64,000 nucleotides of DNA from Nephrocerus scutellatus (lineage: Eukaryota > Arthropoda > Insecta > Diptera > Pipunculidae): contig OX352763.1 of the NCBI GenBank assembly GCA_947095585.1, positions 106,805,908-106,869,907 of the forward strand, read 5' to 3'. The notes below the pieces were generated by a model. The model did not search any database and was not told the DNA's origin. It was given only the letters and a program-made list of their open reading frames with translations. Both the position numbers and the translations under genes were made by a program. Position 1 is the first letter of the stretch; each line of letters opens with the position of its first letter. Positions 1-11,680 of the stretch are shown here, piece by piece.

Positions 1-790
1 AACCCCTTAAAAACCCTCAACACCTCGTAAAGATCACTTCAAAATCCACTCAATATCCTCCTTAAGACCGCCGTCAAGAACCACTCAAGAACCCCTCAAT
101 ACCCCCGCTTAACATTCCCTTAAAACCCACTTAAAACCCCTTTTGGACCCCTCATGACCCCACTTAAGACTCTCTCAAAACCTCATCAACACCTCTCTGA
201 AAACTACTTCAAGACACTCTTTAAGCCACACTCAATACCACCATAAAGACCCTCTCAAGACCATTTCACGATCTCCTTAAGATCCCTACAAGACCCCCTT
301 AAGACCCCCTCAGGGCCATCTCAACACGACCTCAGTCCCGCCTCAAAACATCCCTAAAAACCCTTACAAGACCCACTCTAGACTACCCTAAGACCACCTC
401 AAAGCTCTCGTCAAACCGCCATGAAGACCCCATCTTGTGATGGTTGTCATGACGGGTATCATAACCAACCCCTCAAGACACTACTCAAAACCACCTAAAA
501 CCTTCCTAAAACCATCCTAAAGGCTTCCTGCAAGACTACTTAAAGACTCATGAGACCCATTAAGACCACTGAAGACCCTCTCAACACACCCTTTAGAACG
601 CCTCAAAACTCCCTTCCAGGCCCGCCTCAAGACCTTTCGATACCATCTCAAAACACTCTCAAGGCTACCCTCAAACCGCCCTCAAGACCACCTCAAATTA
701 CTCTTAAAACACCACACAACCAACAAGACCCACCAAAAGAAAATTCCTACCACAAAAAAAGAATAACACCTTATATTATAAAGAAGTAAT
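1..790 (+). repeat. C/A-rich degenerate minisatellite
   Basis: Irregular tandem array of roughly 10-11 bp units built on CCTCAAGACC / CCCTTAAGAC. The plus strand is nearly free of G outside the AAG core, so strand composition is strongly skewed. It may start before the window. The open frames inside it follow from this composition and show no sign of being genes. The same unit family recurs at 5928-6375, 34890-35080 and, inverted, at 49150-49560. Confidence 0.8.
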
Positions 791-1430
791 GTTGGTTTGT
801 GTGTAGAAAGTAATCTTCGAAACTACTAGACCGATTTTAAAATTTTTTTTACCAATATTTAGAACTTCAGGGAGAATAGCGAATATATATATATCCCGTT
901 TTAATAACAGGGCCTTTCGTGGCGACTAATTTTGTAACTAAATAACTAAAGTCGACGGAAAACGGTCGAGCGAATGCGTTGACTGTGTGCTTTCTACTGC
1001 ACTGTTCGCTATGCTGCTTTCTGTGCTGTGTTTTGTATGAACATCGCGCCATATAGCGACATCATAATTACTGTGTGCTATATGCTGCGATGCTATCTGT
1101 GCTTCGTTTTGTCCGTAATATAATCTATATATATAAAAATGAATGTCTGTTGGTTTGTAATACGACACTAAAACTCAAAAACTAGGCAGCTGATTGAGGT
1201 GAAACTTTCACAGAATATGCGTCTTAAAAAAACCACATAGTGCGAATACGATCCGATAGGCGGCGCTTTAGGTTCAGGCAATAGTGCATCCCTCCCGTGG
1301 CACTAAGGGCATGGCGGGGATTCATGTTAGCTAAGCGCCCGAAACGTCCAGTAACATATAAACAGAAAGACAGACAAACAGACACCGGCAGGTTAATATA
1401 AAAGCATTTAAAATAAGCTTCGCTATGCGA
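791..1430. repeat. Dispersed non-coding repeat, two related pieces
   Basis: Two similar segments, about 791-905 and 1126-1430, share the head 'TGTTGGTTTGT' and an 'accgatttt'/'gctgattga' type core followed by 'gaaactttcac'. The second ends near 'cagacaaacagacaccggcagg'. Related wording occurs at 5400-5850 and 18360-18600. This resembles short non-autonomous elements common in insect genomes, but I cannot assign a superfamily. No coding potential is seen. Confidence 0.45.
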
Positions 1431-2950
1431 AACCCTTACCTAACATGGGCGAACTGAAACCTTTTTAAAAAGTGAGCCAGACCAAATCTTTCCATCGAAT
1501 GATTAAGGTAAACAAAACGCTCTGAGTTCAGACAGGCAAAACTGGTGGAGTGATTTTTTGCATTCCACTGATTCCATTTCTTCGGACCGCAGTGCGGTTA
1601 AAAGCATGTGACAAATGGATTAAGTTAAACCCATTAACCGTTGCTTTGTTCTTCTTCTGTCACACATTGAAAAGATGAATTAAAATTTCGAAATCCCTTC
1701 CGCTTGGATATATGGTTATTATTTAAGCCAAATGGGTGCATCCTCTAAACTCTAATATTTCATACCAACCGCACTGACCAAACTAAATGACGCCATTAAA
1801 CTCCTAAAAATTATATGAGTATACGAGTATACAGATGATGTGCACCATTTTCTTATCCAAACAAACACACTATCTGTACATAACTAATAATTTATGTATG
1901 GCACAATTGCTGGCCAGTTTCAGTCTCTTGTTAGCAGCCAAAGTGTCATAGTTTCGTCTTCTCAAATTCACTTCAGATGGTATCACTTTGGGATAGATAT
2001 TCTCTGCACTACACAAAGAAAAGAGTGACCGTCACCGGAATTTGAGGAAACTGCAGGCCCCAAACTGAATGGCGAAAATTGTGCTTAACGGAGGTGTCAA
2101 ATTGGCTGGGTGGAACGAATGCCACCAAACGAGAGCAGACAAACACGTCGTTCTTCGTTATCTTTTGGAGCACTATGCACCATCCAGTCGCCCATCATTA
2201 AAGCCATTTAACACGAAACAACAACACAGCCAGTTGGACCGAACAAGAAGCATTCTGTCGTGTGTACTCGCACTTAAGTGTATTCATAATTTATGCCCGA
2301 CCTAGCAGTCAGAAGCTTGGAAGCGAAATATAAAAATTGAAAATGAGTAGTCACAAGGGTGATAGTCAGTGGGGTGAGTTTTCAGGTGGCGCCAGGTCGA
2401 GAGGGATGTGAGGGAATTGTGCTTAAACTTGTCGAAAATACAACCAGCATGCCATCAAAGGATTATTGTTTGATATACGACGATTGTTGCAAGGGATATC
2501 TAGTGCGTTTGTCATTATTACCATCAGAAAACAATCGAAATCGAAAGCATATTTAAAGCTTAAATACGAACCATCAAGTTAAATTGGTTGGAACATTCTG
2601 ATTGGGAGTTGTTATTGTCCATTCAGTGAATTCCAGGTGGCTATAAGTTATAACTGGCAGTTATTGGTCATGTACGGACGAAGTCTAAACAATGAACAGT
2701 GAGAGTTACAGTGTTTTCCCTATTTTTTCACAACTTGACATAACTTAGGGCTAAACATAACTCTAGAAAAGAGCTTATTGGGACTTTTGTAATATGAAAT
2801 AAATATCTAAAGGTAGGAAAAGGTTGTTACCTCATTATAATCTATAGCTTCCGGTTCGGAAATTTAGACGTACAGCTCTATACGTATATAATTATGCTTC
2901 AAATCAGAAGATCACAAATTATTGTTTGTATTTCAATATATTGCTCTTAA
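1431..2950. other. No recognised feature
   Basis: AT-rich sequence. Two short open frames (about 78 and 65 codons at 2069-2305 and 2359-2556) show no family motif and no convincing splice or start context, so I do not call them genes. Confidence 0.5.
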
Positions 2951-5400
2951 TATTTGGCTCTACAACCGGGGTCCGGTCCTGGCCTCCCGCAAAAAGTATC
3001 TCCATCGATCCCAATTTTGAACCGATATCATCCAGTTTTGTCTCCCTAAGCTCTTGGCGTCCTGGTCTACGCCATCCTTCCAGCGTAGGATTGGCAGGCC
3101 CCCGTGTTCCATCAATCCAACGGCAAAGGTCTTTCCGAGCAGTATCCTCTTCGCTCATGCGAGCTAGGTGTCCCGCCCACCGGAGCCTACCGAGCTTAAT
3201 TCTCTTCAAGATGTCGACATCGCGGTAACGCTTGTATATCTCATCAAAATAGAGTCACCGGAATCGTCCTTCCTCACATACGGGGCCAACAATTATCCGT
3301 AAGACTTTTCTCTCGAACGCGGCTAAGAGGTCAGAATGCTTTTTGCTGAGCACCCAAGTCTCGGATCCATATGTAAGTACTGGTATGACCATTGTCTTAT
3401 ATATCAGCAGCTTGGATGTCATGGTTTAGTTCCTGCATTTAAAGAGTCTTGACAGACTATAGTAGGCTTTGTTGGCTTTAAGCAACCGTGCGCGTATTTC
3501 TGGTTCCATGCTGTTATCGGCTGCTACAGTTGACCCGAGATAGTTAAAGGATTGCACTACTCCAAATTCGCGGTCCACTATTTTAATTGCGGGACCAATG
3601 TTGGATCTTCTACTCGCAGACGTGGCCACCATGTACTTTGTTTTGCTCCCATTTATGTGCAGCTCCAGAGAAGAAAATCTTATACGTGGTACTTAACAAC
3701 GTTATACCACGATAATTGCTGCATGTTGTGATATCTCCTTTCTTATTTATGGGACAAAGGATGCCTCTTCGCCAGTCTTCTGGCATCACTTCTTCCTCCC
3801 ATACTTGCACTATATCATGTCATGAATTGCTTGGTGTATTGTGGGGCCTCCTATTTTATTCAGCTACGCTGGGATGCCATCTAATCCCGGGGCTTTATTA
3901 TTTTTAGCCGATTTATCGCTCTGCTAACTTCGTCTATGCTTGGTGGCGGCAGCATGATGTGGTCTTCGGTCATTGGTCGGGCATCCAATTCCTCAGTTAG
4001 CAGGACATTTAGCAACTCATGAAAGTGCTCTTCCCATCGTTCTAAGATGCCTTTGAGATCGGCGATCAGATTACCCTCTTTTCTTTGCAGTATGTGCAAC
4101 GCGGTGTATAGTGCCTCACACCGCGGACTCTTTGGTAGAACTTCCGCGCCTAGTACGGTCCTTGCTCTCTGTACTGTTCTAGTTCACGGACGAGATTCAT
4201 CTCCCAGGCTGCTTTCTTTCGCCGGTGAACTGTTTTTTCATATCTTCTGAGCTCTTTATATTCATCTTCGCGTGCCCGCGTTCTATGAGATTGTTGCATT
4301 GCTTGGTACGCAAAATTCTTACTTTCAGTCGATAGCTTACATTCGTCATTGAACCAGTTGGTCCGATCTCTACGACTAATGCCTAAGATGGAATCAGCAG
4401 GACTAATGGCAATATTCTTAAGGCGGTTCCATTTTTCTTCTACGCCCGACATCTCAGTGCCAGGACTTATTCTCCCTGCAGTTAGGGCGATTCCTATGGC
4501 TTAACCGTAGTTGATTCTGGTCTCTTCGTTGCGAAGAATCTAATTAGCGGATGCAGTCTTTCGTGATGATGCCATGCACGCTCGGAGCACCATACCAACA
4601 AGATAGAGGTCCGAGTCAACGTTTCCACCTTCCACGGTCTGTCAACACGTGATCCATCTGGTTGCGAGTGGCTCCATAAGGAGATACCCAGGTGGTTTTG
4701 TGGATTTTTTTTACGCTCAACGACTAAGGTATTTCTTGCTGCCATCTCTATTTTCGTTCTCGTTCTCCATTTCGATTAGTGTTCTCGTGTATGCTATGGG
4801 TGCCAATGTACTGCGTTAATACTGGCTCCCTACCTATTTTAACATTCCACTCACCCAGAATGATTATTTCATTATACTGAGGACAGACTGATTGAAAGAA
4901 CTCTTCTTTTTCATCATTTGGGGAATCCTCTGTAGGTGCGTGAACGCTTACAAGGCTTATGTTTTTAAATCTGCCCCGCACGCGTATGGTGCATAGCCGT
5001 TCATTTATTGTTTTAAAGCCGATAACGGTGGGTTTCATTCTTTTGCTGACTAGAAACCCCCTCCCCGGGCACATGATATCTTGCATGATGTAATATATGT
5101 CATATTCTGATTTTTGTAAGACGCCATTCCCTGTCCACCGCATCTCCTGGATTGCTGTTATGTCAGCCTTATATTTAGACAGGGTATCGGCCAGCTGCTG
5201 TGCAGCTCGAGCTCTGCACAGTGAGCGTACGTTCCATGAGAAAATTCTTAAATCGTTTAGCCGTTTTCGTTGCCGTGGTCGTCGTTGTTCATCAGTGTAT
5301 CCGAGACTGATTTTCGGTTCCGTAGTAAAGTTTTTTTACGGGTGAGGTTATTGACCTCGCTTGAAAGACGTCATCACGCCTAAATAACTGGACCTATCTG
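2951..5400 (-). mobile_element. RTE-clade LINE, defective copy (EN + partial RT + 3' end)
   Basis: Read on the minus strand, this runs from an AP-endonuclease start (FSWNVRSL near 5250; IQEMRWTG; VSVHAPTED; ILGEWNVKIG) through the linker (MSGVEEKWNRLKN; RAREDEYKELRRYEK) into RT ([21 protein letters not shown]). It then jumps near 3660-3690 to the RT thumb and C-terminal part (VVQSFNYLGST; LGRLRWAGHLARM). The jump removes the palm with motifs A to C, including the YADD box. Several frameshifts and stops follow. The 3' end is at 2951 ('agagccaaatatt' on the minus strand), shared with the other copies. RTE elements normally encode one EN-RT protein for target-primed reverse transcription; this copy cannot. 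Confidence 0.85.
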
Positions 5401-5850
5401 AGCGGTTTTCACAACATATGTTCGATTAGTGCCCTGATAAGTTTATATATATTTTTGCCTGGTAAGTGCCGCTCGAGTGGAGATATTGATGCATATGAGT
5501 GTAAGAGCATCACGGCTAAGCAGAGCGCACCGGCGTTAAAATGAATGCGACGTTGTTATTTAAAAGAACTGCCATTTACCAAACGATTTTTATGAAATTT
5601 TCAACGAATTTTATTGGCAGGTGGAGGAAGGTTATAGGGTATAGACTATAGTTAACCCTCTTCACCCTTGTCCTTCATTTTGCATATTTGCAAACCGACT
5701 TTTATGATTTTTTCAATGCATATTTTTGGCAGGTGGGAAAAGTTTAGGTAATGGTATACCCGTACACCGTGGTAGTAAGGACAAGGCAGAGATTCATGTG
5801 AGCAGGTGGCGTAGCGTCCGGGAAAAGCTAGTATATTAAAAAATATATAT
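5401..5850. repeat. Dispersed non-coding repeat with internal duplication
   Basis: A segment ending in 'ttggcaggtgg' occurs twice about 114 bp apart (near 5580-5622 and 5694-5736), each preceded by 'gatttttatgaaattttc'-like wording. The right part ('gagattcatgtgagcaggtggcgtagcgtcc') matches the wording at 1316-1350, so this belongs to the same dispersed family as 791-1430. Confidence 0.45.
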
Positions 5851-5927
5851 ATGTATTAATGAATAATGAAAATAATGAAACAAAGAAATAAAGAATTTAT
5901 TCCCACTTGTATTTGTATAGGACTCCA

Positions 5928-6375
5928 AAAAAAACCTCCAAAGAACCACCAAAAGACACACTCAAGACCCTCTCGAGACCTATTCAAGATCCCTTACTGA
6001 CCACCTCAAAACCACCTCAAGATCTCGCCGCAGGACCCTCTTAAACATACCCCCATCGAGTTCCCTCCCAATACCTCCATCAAGATCCGAGTAAGTCCCT
6101 CTCAGTATGTTCCAAAACTCTCCTCAAGACCACCTCAAGACCCCTTTTTTATCCTTTTAAGATCCCACTTAAGATCTTTTTAAACCCCCCTAAGACTCCC
6201 TCAAGATTAGACCCACTAAAGGACTCTCGAAAGATCCCTCTTAAAGCCTCCTTAAGACCCCTCTCGAAACCTTTATTGATTGACCCCAAAAAACCCCAAA
6301 AAGACCCCTCCTCAAAACCTCCCCAAGACTCCCCTCAAAACCTCTTTAAGACCTCATAAGTACCACTTAAGACCC
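5928..6375 (+). repeat. C/A-rich degenerate minisatellite, second array
   Basis: Same CCTCAAGACC-type units and strand skew as 1-790, with runs such as 'ctcaagaccacctcaagacc'. Borders are diffuse. No gene is seen. Confidence 0.75.
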
Positions 6376-7515
6376 GCTTACGAAAAGCCACCTACCACAA
6401 AAACGTACGGAACTTTCATCTCACAGCATTAGAACGAAGATTAGATTAGAGACAAAAAGACACCGAAAATCTTTTAAAATATGACAACATTAACCCTCCA
6501 TAATTCTATCTACAATGCACTATCATGCGCCAATGATCTATAGTGATGGACTGTGAGAAACAATTTATCAAAATGACGGTGGACAACAAACACCCTGCTG
6601 TATTAGTCTTTTATTCACTCGAAGATATAGAGCGAAGTCAACATAGGATAATACGGCTGCATTGCAATTCGTTTTTATCGAGTGTATCAATTCGGAATTG
6701 GACAGACAATAAAAAGAGTTTACCCGAATTTGTGTGTGGTTATATGTACATAACGAAGGACTCATAAATTCATGTGCGCATTGGACAAAGGACAAAAATG
6801 TATCTATAGTCATGTGGTCTGATGGTCTGATAGACATTCTCATGCGATTTGTAGAAAAAGGAGTTTCACTTTATTCCATTAAATCTTTTCTTGTTGTTCT
6901 TCAGAGTGCCATTCGAAATACGGTCTTTAATATTCCATCCAAGAGACATACGTCATAGCAATAACACTCGTAGTGTAGCGTTTGTGAACTTGAGGCAACC
7001 ACCATGTGGATACGTCTGTTACCATTAAATGGATTTAACAAAGTGTCAGGCGGATGAATGTCTGTCTGTTGTTTTATAGATAGAGATAGAGATATATATA
7101 TATAGAGAGAGAGAGACATGGAATCGTAAAAACGCTAAACGGAAGGCACGTTGCTAAGAATCGGCATTTCTGCAAGGTTTCCCTCCCTTCCTCCCATCAC
7201 GTACCCATCCATAAACTATCATGGTCACACACAAATACAAAAGTCGAATATTTTCCCTTTCGTTATAAGGGTATTTGTCGGCTTTTCATGTTATTGTTGT
7301 TATTTTAATGGAAAGCCCCAACAAAAAACAAGTCAACGCATCACATTATGACCATAGTGTTGTGTTCTTCACTCTCCCTTTCTATTACTTTCTCTCTATC
7401 TTTGTATGTGTCTTTGTCGATTTCTTTCTGCCCTTGTACGAGGTCGAATTGTATTTTTTTTGCCATCATTTTCCATTTCCGGAAAACGCAAAGACTAATT
7501 GGTCTTGGTGTGTGT
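6376..7515. other. No recognised gene; short GA/TA microsatellite
   Basis: AT-rich single-copy-looking sequence with a short GA/TA microsatellite at about 7076-7112. Several 60-90 codon open frames on both strands overlap one another and show no family motif or splice context. Confidence 0.5.
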
Positions 7516-8355
7516 GACAATGGCAGGAACGTGGTAGCTCGGTAGACTTGATGCAATCACCGCAGTTTAATAAGCAGAGAAAATTGAGCACAACAACGTG
7601 GCGTAGGAAAGTGGTAACCTTTTTAGTTGTGACGATAATGACGAATCGTTTTCCCGAGGGTCTACCTATGCATACAATGCACACAATTGTGCTATACACA
7701 TATAGTTGTAATGAATTCTAAAAGAGAATTGTGGTAACAGAATACCACAAACACCTAATAAAATAATAACAGTTTGTCTGTCTGTCTTTTATTGGAACTT
7801 AAACTTTTCCTAGACCATACCAAACGAATGGAAAATTGCCAGGATAGTCCCAGTTTTATACCCTGGCTAACCCGTCCACGAAGGATCGTCTTACAGACCA
7901 ATTTCACTGCTTTCTCCCATAGCCAAAATTTTGGTGACAATGGCAGGAACGTGGTAGCTCGGTAGACTTGATGCAATCACCGCAGTTTAATAAGCAGAGA
8001 AAATTGAGCACAACAACGTGGCGTAGGAAAGTGGTAACCTTTTTAGTTGTGACGATAATGACGAATCGTTTTCCCGAGGGTCTACCTATGCATACAATGC
8101 ACACAATTGTGCTATACACATATAGTTGTAATGAATTCTAAAAGAGAATTGTGGTAACAGAATACCACAAACACCTAATAAAATAATAACAGTTTGTCTG
8201 TCTGTCTTTTATTGGAACTTAAACTTTTCCTAGACCATACCAAACGAATGGAAAATTGCCAGGATAGTCCCAGTTTTATACCCTGGCTAACCCGTCCACG
8301 AAGGATCGTCTTACAGACCAATTTCACTGCTTTCTCCCATAGCCAAAATTTTAGA
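7516..8355 (+). repeat. Perfect 420-bp tandem duplication
   Basis: The unit starting 'gacaatggcaggaacgtgg' at 7516 is repeated from 7936. All lines between match base for base, up to the end at 'agccaaaatttt' (7921-7932 and 8341-8352). The unit includes the start of a Jockey-like RT fragment. Exact identity means a very recent duplication or an assembly duplication. Confidence 0.9.
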
Positions 8356-9115
8356 GGCACTCCTGCTCCCTAGTCTTCACCAACATTTGAGTCTCGCCTT
8401 CCACGAACACGGCGTTGGAAAACATCGCTGCACTACAAATGCCTTAACGGAGCTGACGACCCACATTGCGGACGGTCTAAATCAACGTCGCCCGCACTAG
8501 CGAACTTCTGTCGTGGTACTCGATTTGTCCAAGGCTTTTGACACGGTTGACCACTCCACCCTCCTACAAGGCACACTGAGTATCAAAAGGTTCCCATCAG
8601 CTTATATAAAAGGCAGGAGCGCATATCTGGAATTCAGAAATTCCTGCTCAAAGCATCGGAAACTTAAGATTGGCGTCCCACTAGGAGGGGTTCTCTCTCC
8701 CACCTTATTTATTCTCTATGTCTTGATGCTCCAAACTCCCCCACTGGCGTTAAATTGACCACTTACGCTGATGATTGCTATGTTGCTGCCTCCAGTGTTG
8801 ATAAAAACGAGGTCACAAATCAACTCCTACCTTACAGAGCTATCTGAATTATTTAAGAAAGGAAAAATTCACCTTGCCTCTCAAAAATCGTCTACTACGC
8901 TGTTTACCTCTTGGACCAAATAAGTCAGGCTGTTATATTCGACAACCTCCTTAACTTCTGTAGGCACGCAAAAAATATTTTCAGTAAAGTGAGCAGTCGT
9001 AATATCTAAGAGCCCAAGCCAGAACCGCGGACGTCATTTTTAAGTGACACACAATAGAATAATATATTCAGTCCAGACAAAATACAGCCTTTCGCATCGC
9101 AACACAATCAATCCT
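7795..9115 (+). mobile_element. Jockey/LOA-like LINE reverse-transcriptase remnant
   Basis: The sequence encodes broken RT blocks: IPNEWKIARIVPV, SYRPISLLSPIAKILEALL, then motif A as VVLDLSKAFDTVDHSTLL (8510-8560), motif B as KIGVPLGGVLSPTLF, motif C as TYADDCYVAAS in a shifted frame (8760-8790), and ELSELFKKGKIHLASQKS with SWTK. A degraded C-terminal part follows to about 9115 (NTAFRIAT). Stops and frameshifts separate the blocks. The 5' part lies in the tandem duplication, so it exists twice. It directly abuts an RTE fragment at 9116. Confidence 0.8.
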
Positions 9116-10095
9116 CTAACAGTTCATCTAAATACTGGCTAATGCCGACGATATTGACATCATTGTTAGAAACCTCCAGATAATCCAGATCGAGCGGGTG
9201 GTACAAAATGTGTCTGCACAAAAATGAGAGCAACACCAAGAGCACTGAACCAGAAATACTATCTCTGTTGTTTAAAGCGAACAAAGCCTTCTTTAGTCTG
9301 CCAAGACTCTTCAAATACAGAAACTTAAGCATAACATCCAAGCTACTGTTTAATAAGATAATGGTCATACCAGTACAGTAAGGATCAGAGACTTGGGTAC
9401 TTGCCAAAAAGCATTCTGACTTCTTAGTCGCGTTGGAGAGAAAAGTCTTAAGGTCACTTGTTGTCCCCATATGTGATGAAGGACGATTTCTGAGACTCTA
9501 TAATAAAAGGGTCTACGAGCATTACCACGATATCGACATCAGGAAGAGAATTAAGCTTGGTAGTCTCCGATGGGCAAGACACCTAGCTTGCATGTGCGAA
9601 GAGAGTCCTATTCGGATACTCCTTTGCGATAGGATTTATGGGACACTACAGCAAGGCCGGCCAGGATTGAGCAGCCGTAGACAAGGACGCCCAGAGTTTA
9701 AGGTTCCAAAGTGGATGACATCGTGGGCGCCGTGGCTCAGTTGATAAGTATATGGCTTCTGAGCAAAAGGTTCGTGGTTTGAATCCCAGTAACACCAAAA
9801 GTATTTTTCACGGTGTCCCACCTCTCGCGAATGTCTGATAAAAAGTCCGAGAGTAACTTGTCACGAAAAGCTCTTCAATAATTTGCCGTTCGGATATGGC
9901 ATTAAATTGTAGGTCCCTTTTATTTGTGTGCAAAAATATACATGCACAGCACAAATGGTCGTGAGAAACTAGGCCTTGGACCGTAACGGTCTGCCGCGCC
10001 GAATATTATTAAAGTGGATGACATCGGCTCGAAATCGGTTGAGATATTTTCGTGGGAAACCAAGACCGTACCCCGGTTATAGAGCCGAAGAACAA
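9116..10095 (+). mobile_element. RTE-clade LINE 3' fragment split by a SINE
   Basis: Starts inside RT near the degraded catalytic box (NADDIDIIVRN), continues through the thumb (KALFSLPRLF-like) and the conserved C-terminal part (ERKVLRSLVVPICDEGRF; IRKRIKLGSLRWARHLA). It is interrupted at 9723-10010 by a SINE. The RTE 3' tail resumes at 10011 ('aaagtggatgacatcggctcg') and ends near 'ccccggttatagagcc' at about 10085. Frameshifts make it a pseudogene. Confidence 0.8.
9723..10010 (+). mobile_element. tRNA-derived SINE, full-length copy with TSD
   Basis: About 288 bp, beginning GTGGGCGCCGTGGCTCAG. The tRNA-like head carries an RNA polymerase III A box (TGGCTCAGTTGA) and a B box (GGTTTGAATCC, one change from GGTTCGANTCC). 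The body has 'cctctcgcgaatgtctga' and 'gtaggtccctttta', and the 3' end is 'gccgcgccgaatattatt'. It is flanked by a 15-16 bp target-site duplication (aaagtggatgacatcg at 9708-9723 and 10011-10026). The host sequence is an RTE fragment. SINEs encode no protein and depend on a LINE for movement. Confidence 0.88.
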
Positions 10096-10349
10096 CCCAT
10101 AAAAATTTCCCGTATAAATTTTCTAATAACTAAAGGTATACTAACTATTTCTGTATAAAAGCTGAAAAATAAAAAACACATGCGAAGCACTGCCATCCAA
10201 AAACAAAACAATCCCATCCTTAAAGCAGCGGTGTAGACGGCACACACAGAAAACAGTCATTATAGAATGGCATTTTCTAATGCCGCTATATGGCATTATT
10301 ATTAAAAAAAAAAAAGGGAACACTCGCACTGCAGCCCAATCCCTGCCAA

Positions 10350-10480
10350 CATATAATACAAGGTGTTGTCACCGGAAATACAAATGTGTGCAAAGTTTCA
10401 ATAAAATCGTGCTTTAGGAAGTGGGTTTAAAATTGATCGCAAGATTCCACGACAAAGAGACAAACACGCGGACTAAATAT
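10350..10480 (+). repeat. Short dispersed repeat, 'caccggaaatac' family
   Basis: About 130 bp reading 'gttgtcaccggaaatacaaa', 'tgtgtgcaaagtttcaataa', 'ggaagtgggtttaaaattga' and 'gacaaacacgcggac'. Similar copies occur at 11521-11680, 37145-37290, 40648-40712 and 41180-41285. No coding capacity is seen; it is probably the tail of a non-autonomous element. Confidence 0.6.
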
Positions 10481-10861
10481 AGAGAATTAAATAAAACAAA
10501 ACCATAAAAATAAAAATTTTCCATATAAATTTTTGAATTACCAAAAGTATACTGAATTCCACTATAAATGCTGAAAAATAAAAACACATTTGAAGCACTC
10601 CCTGCTTTGTGGTTAAAAATAAAAACAACATCAGAACGTTAAGTAGCGATGCACAGTAGTTGGTTGAGTGGGACGAAGCTGGCCATGCCATTAAGCATGC
10701 TCATAACTATCTTCCCATCAGGCGTTCCCCTCTTGCGGGAGTAAACCTTAAGCCCCCACGTTTCATCCCCAAACGAACTGGGTCATCAGCCAAAGTTGTC
10801 CCTCAGACTCAGTCAACCTCAAGGTCAACCTTATCTGTGGGGCTAAGACAACTCCCATGGT

Positions 10862-11205
10862 ACCAACGCGATCTTGGTGATATCTGGTATCAATGATCCC
10901 AGCTCGTTCAGAGATGAATGCCTGGGCGGTTGCAAAGCAGACCCTGGCAGCACATTCGTCCGGAACCTCGAAACATCTCATCTACCACTAGAACTTTTCA
11001 GCAAGCACCACTATCAGTCCTAGGCCCCCTAGAATAAAAACTATCCTAGTCACACGGACGGACCAACGCGATCTTGGTGAGATCTGACCCCAGCATCACA
11101 TTCGTCCGGAACCTCGAAACATATGATTTGCCACTAGGACTTTTAAGCAAGCACCACCAATCAGTCCTAGGCCGCCTAGATCAGAAACTATCCTAGGCAC
11201 ACATG
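10862..11205 (+). repeat. Imperfect direct duplication of a roughly 190-bp segment
   Basis: Blocks 'accaacgcgatcttggtga', 'cattcgtccggaacctcgaa', 'gcaagcaccac' and 'atcagtcctaggcc' appear in the same order at 10862-11050 and again at 11063-11200. The second copy lacks part of the middle. I do not recognise the parent element. Confidence 0.65.
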
Positions 11206-11520
11206 ACGGTCATATAGGTGTTAGACTAAGCTACTAAATACGAAGAGAATATCCATAAAAGATTCTCTAAGTATTAGTATCCCTTTCTGGTTCTCTAAAG
11301 TACGAAGGCTTTGCCCATCCTGAGCAAACTTTAAGTACCCGCGGCCCTTTATATTCCGTGATAGATCCCCGCACCATTCCCATATATAGGGTAAGATGCA
11401 GTTGGACCCCGCCACGGGGAGTAGCGCACAGTCATTATAATATGACGTGATCTGATGATTTAAAAAAAATGTATAGGAGCTCCTCGACCCCGGGCCCCGA
11501 TCAATTCCATATTTCAATAA
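11206..11520. other. No recognised feature
   Basis: A 98-codon open frame on the minus strand (11221-11517) has no recognisable motif. Low-complexity spacer between two repeats. Confidence 0.4.
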
Positions 11521-11680
11521 AAGGTGTTGTCACCGTAAATACACATGTGTGCAAAGTTTCAATAACAGTGGGCTTTGGAAAGTGGGTTAAAAATTGATCG
11601 CAAAATTCCACCACCGAAAGAACGAATAACAGACAGAAACATGCCGACGCGAAGGTTATATAGAAAATTTAATAATTAAA
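11521..11680 (+). repeat. Short dispersed repeat, 'caccggaaatac' family
   Basis: Second copy ('ggtgttgtcaccgtaaatac', 'gtgtgcaaagtttcaataac', 'gaaagtgggttaaaaattga'), same orientation as 10350-10480 and of similar length. Confidence 0.6.

Noticed and set aside
550..789. 79-codon Pro/Thr-rich frame
   Set aside because: Product of the C/A-rich minisatellite, whose plus strand rarely forms stop codons.
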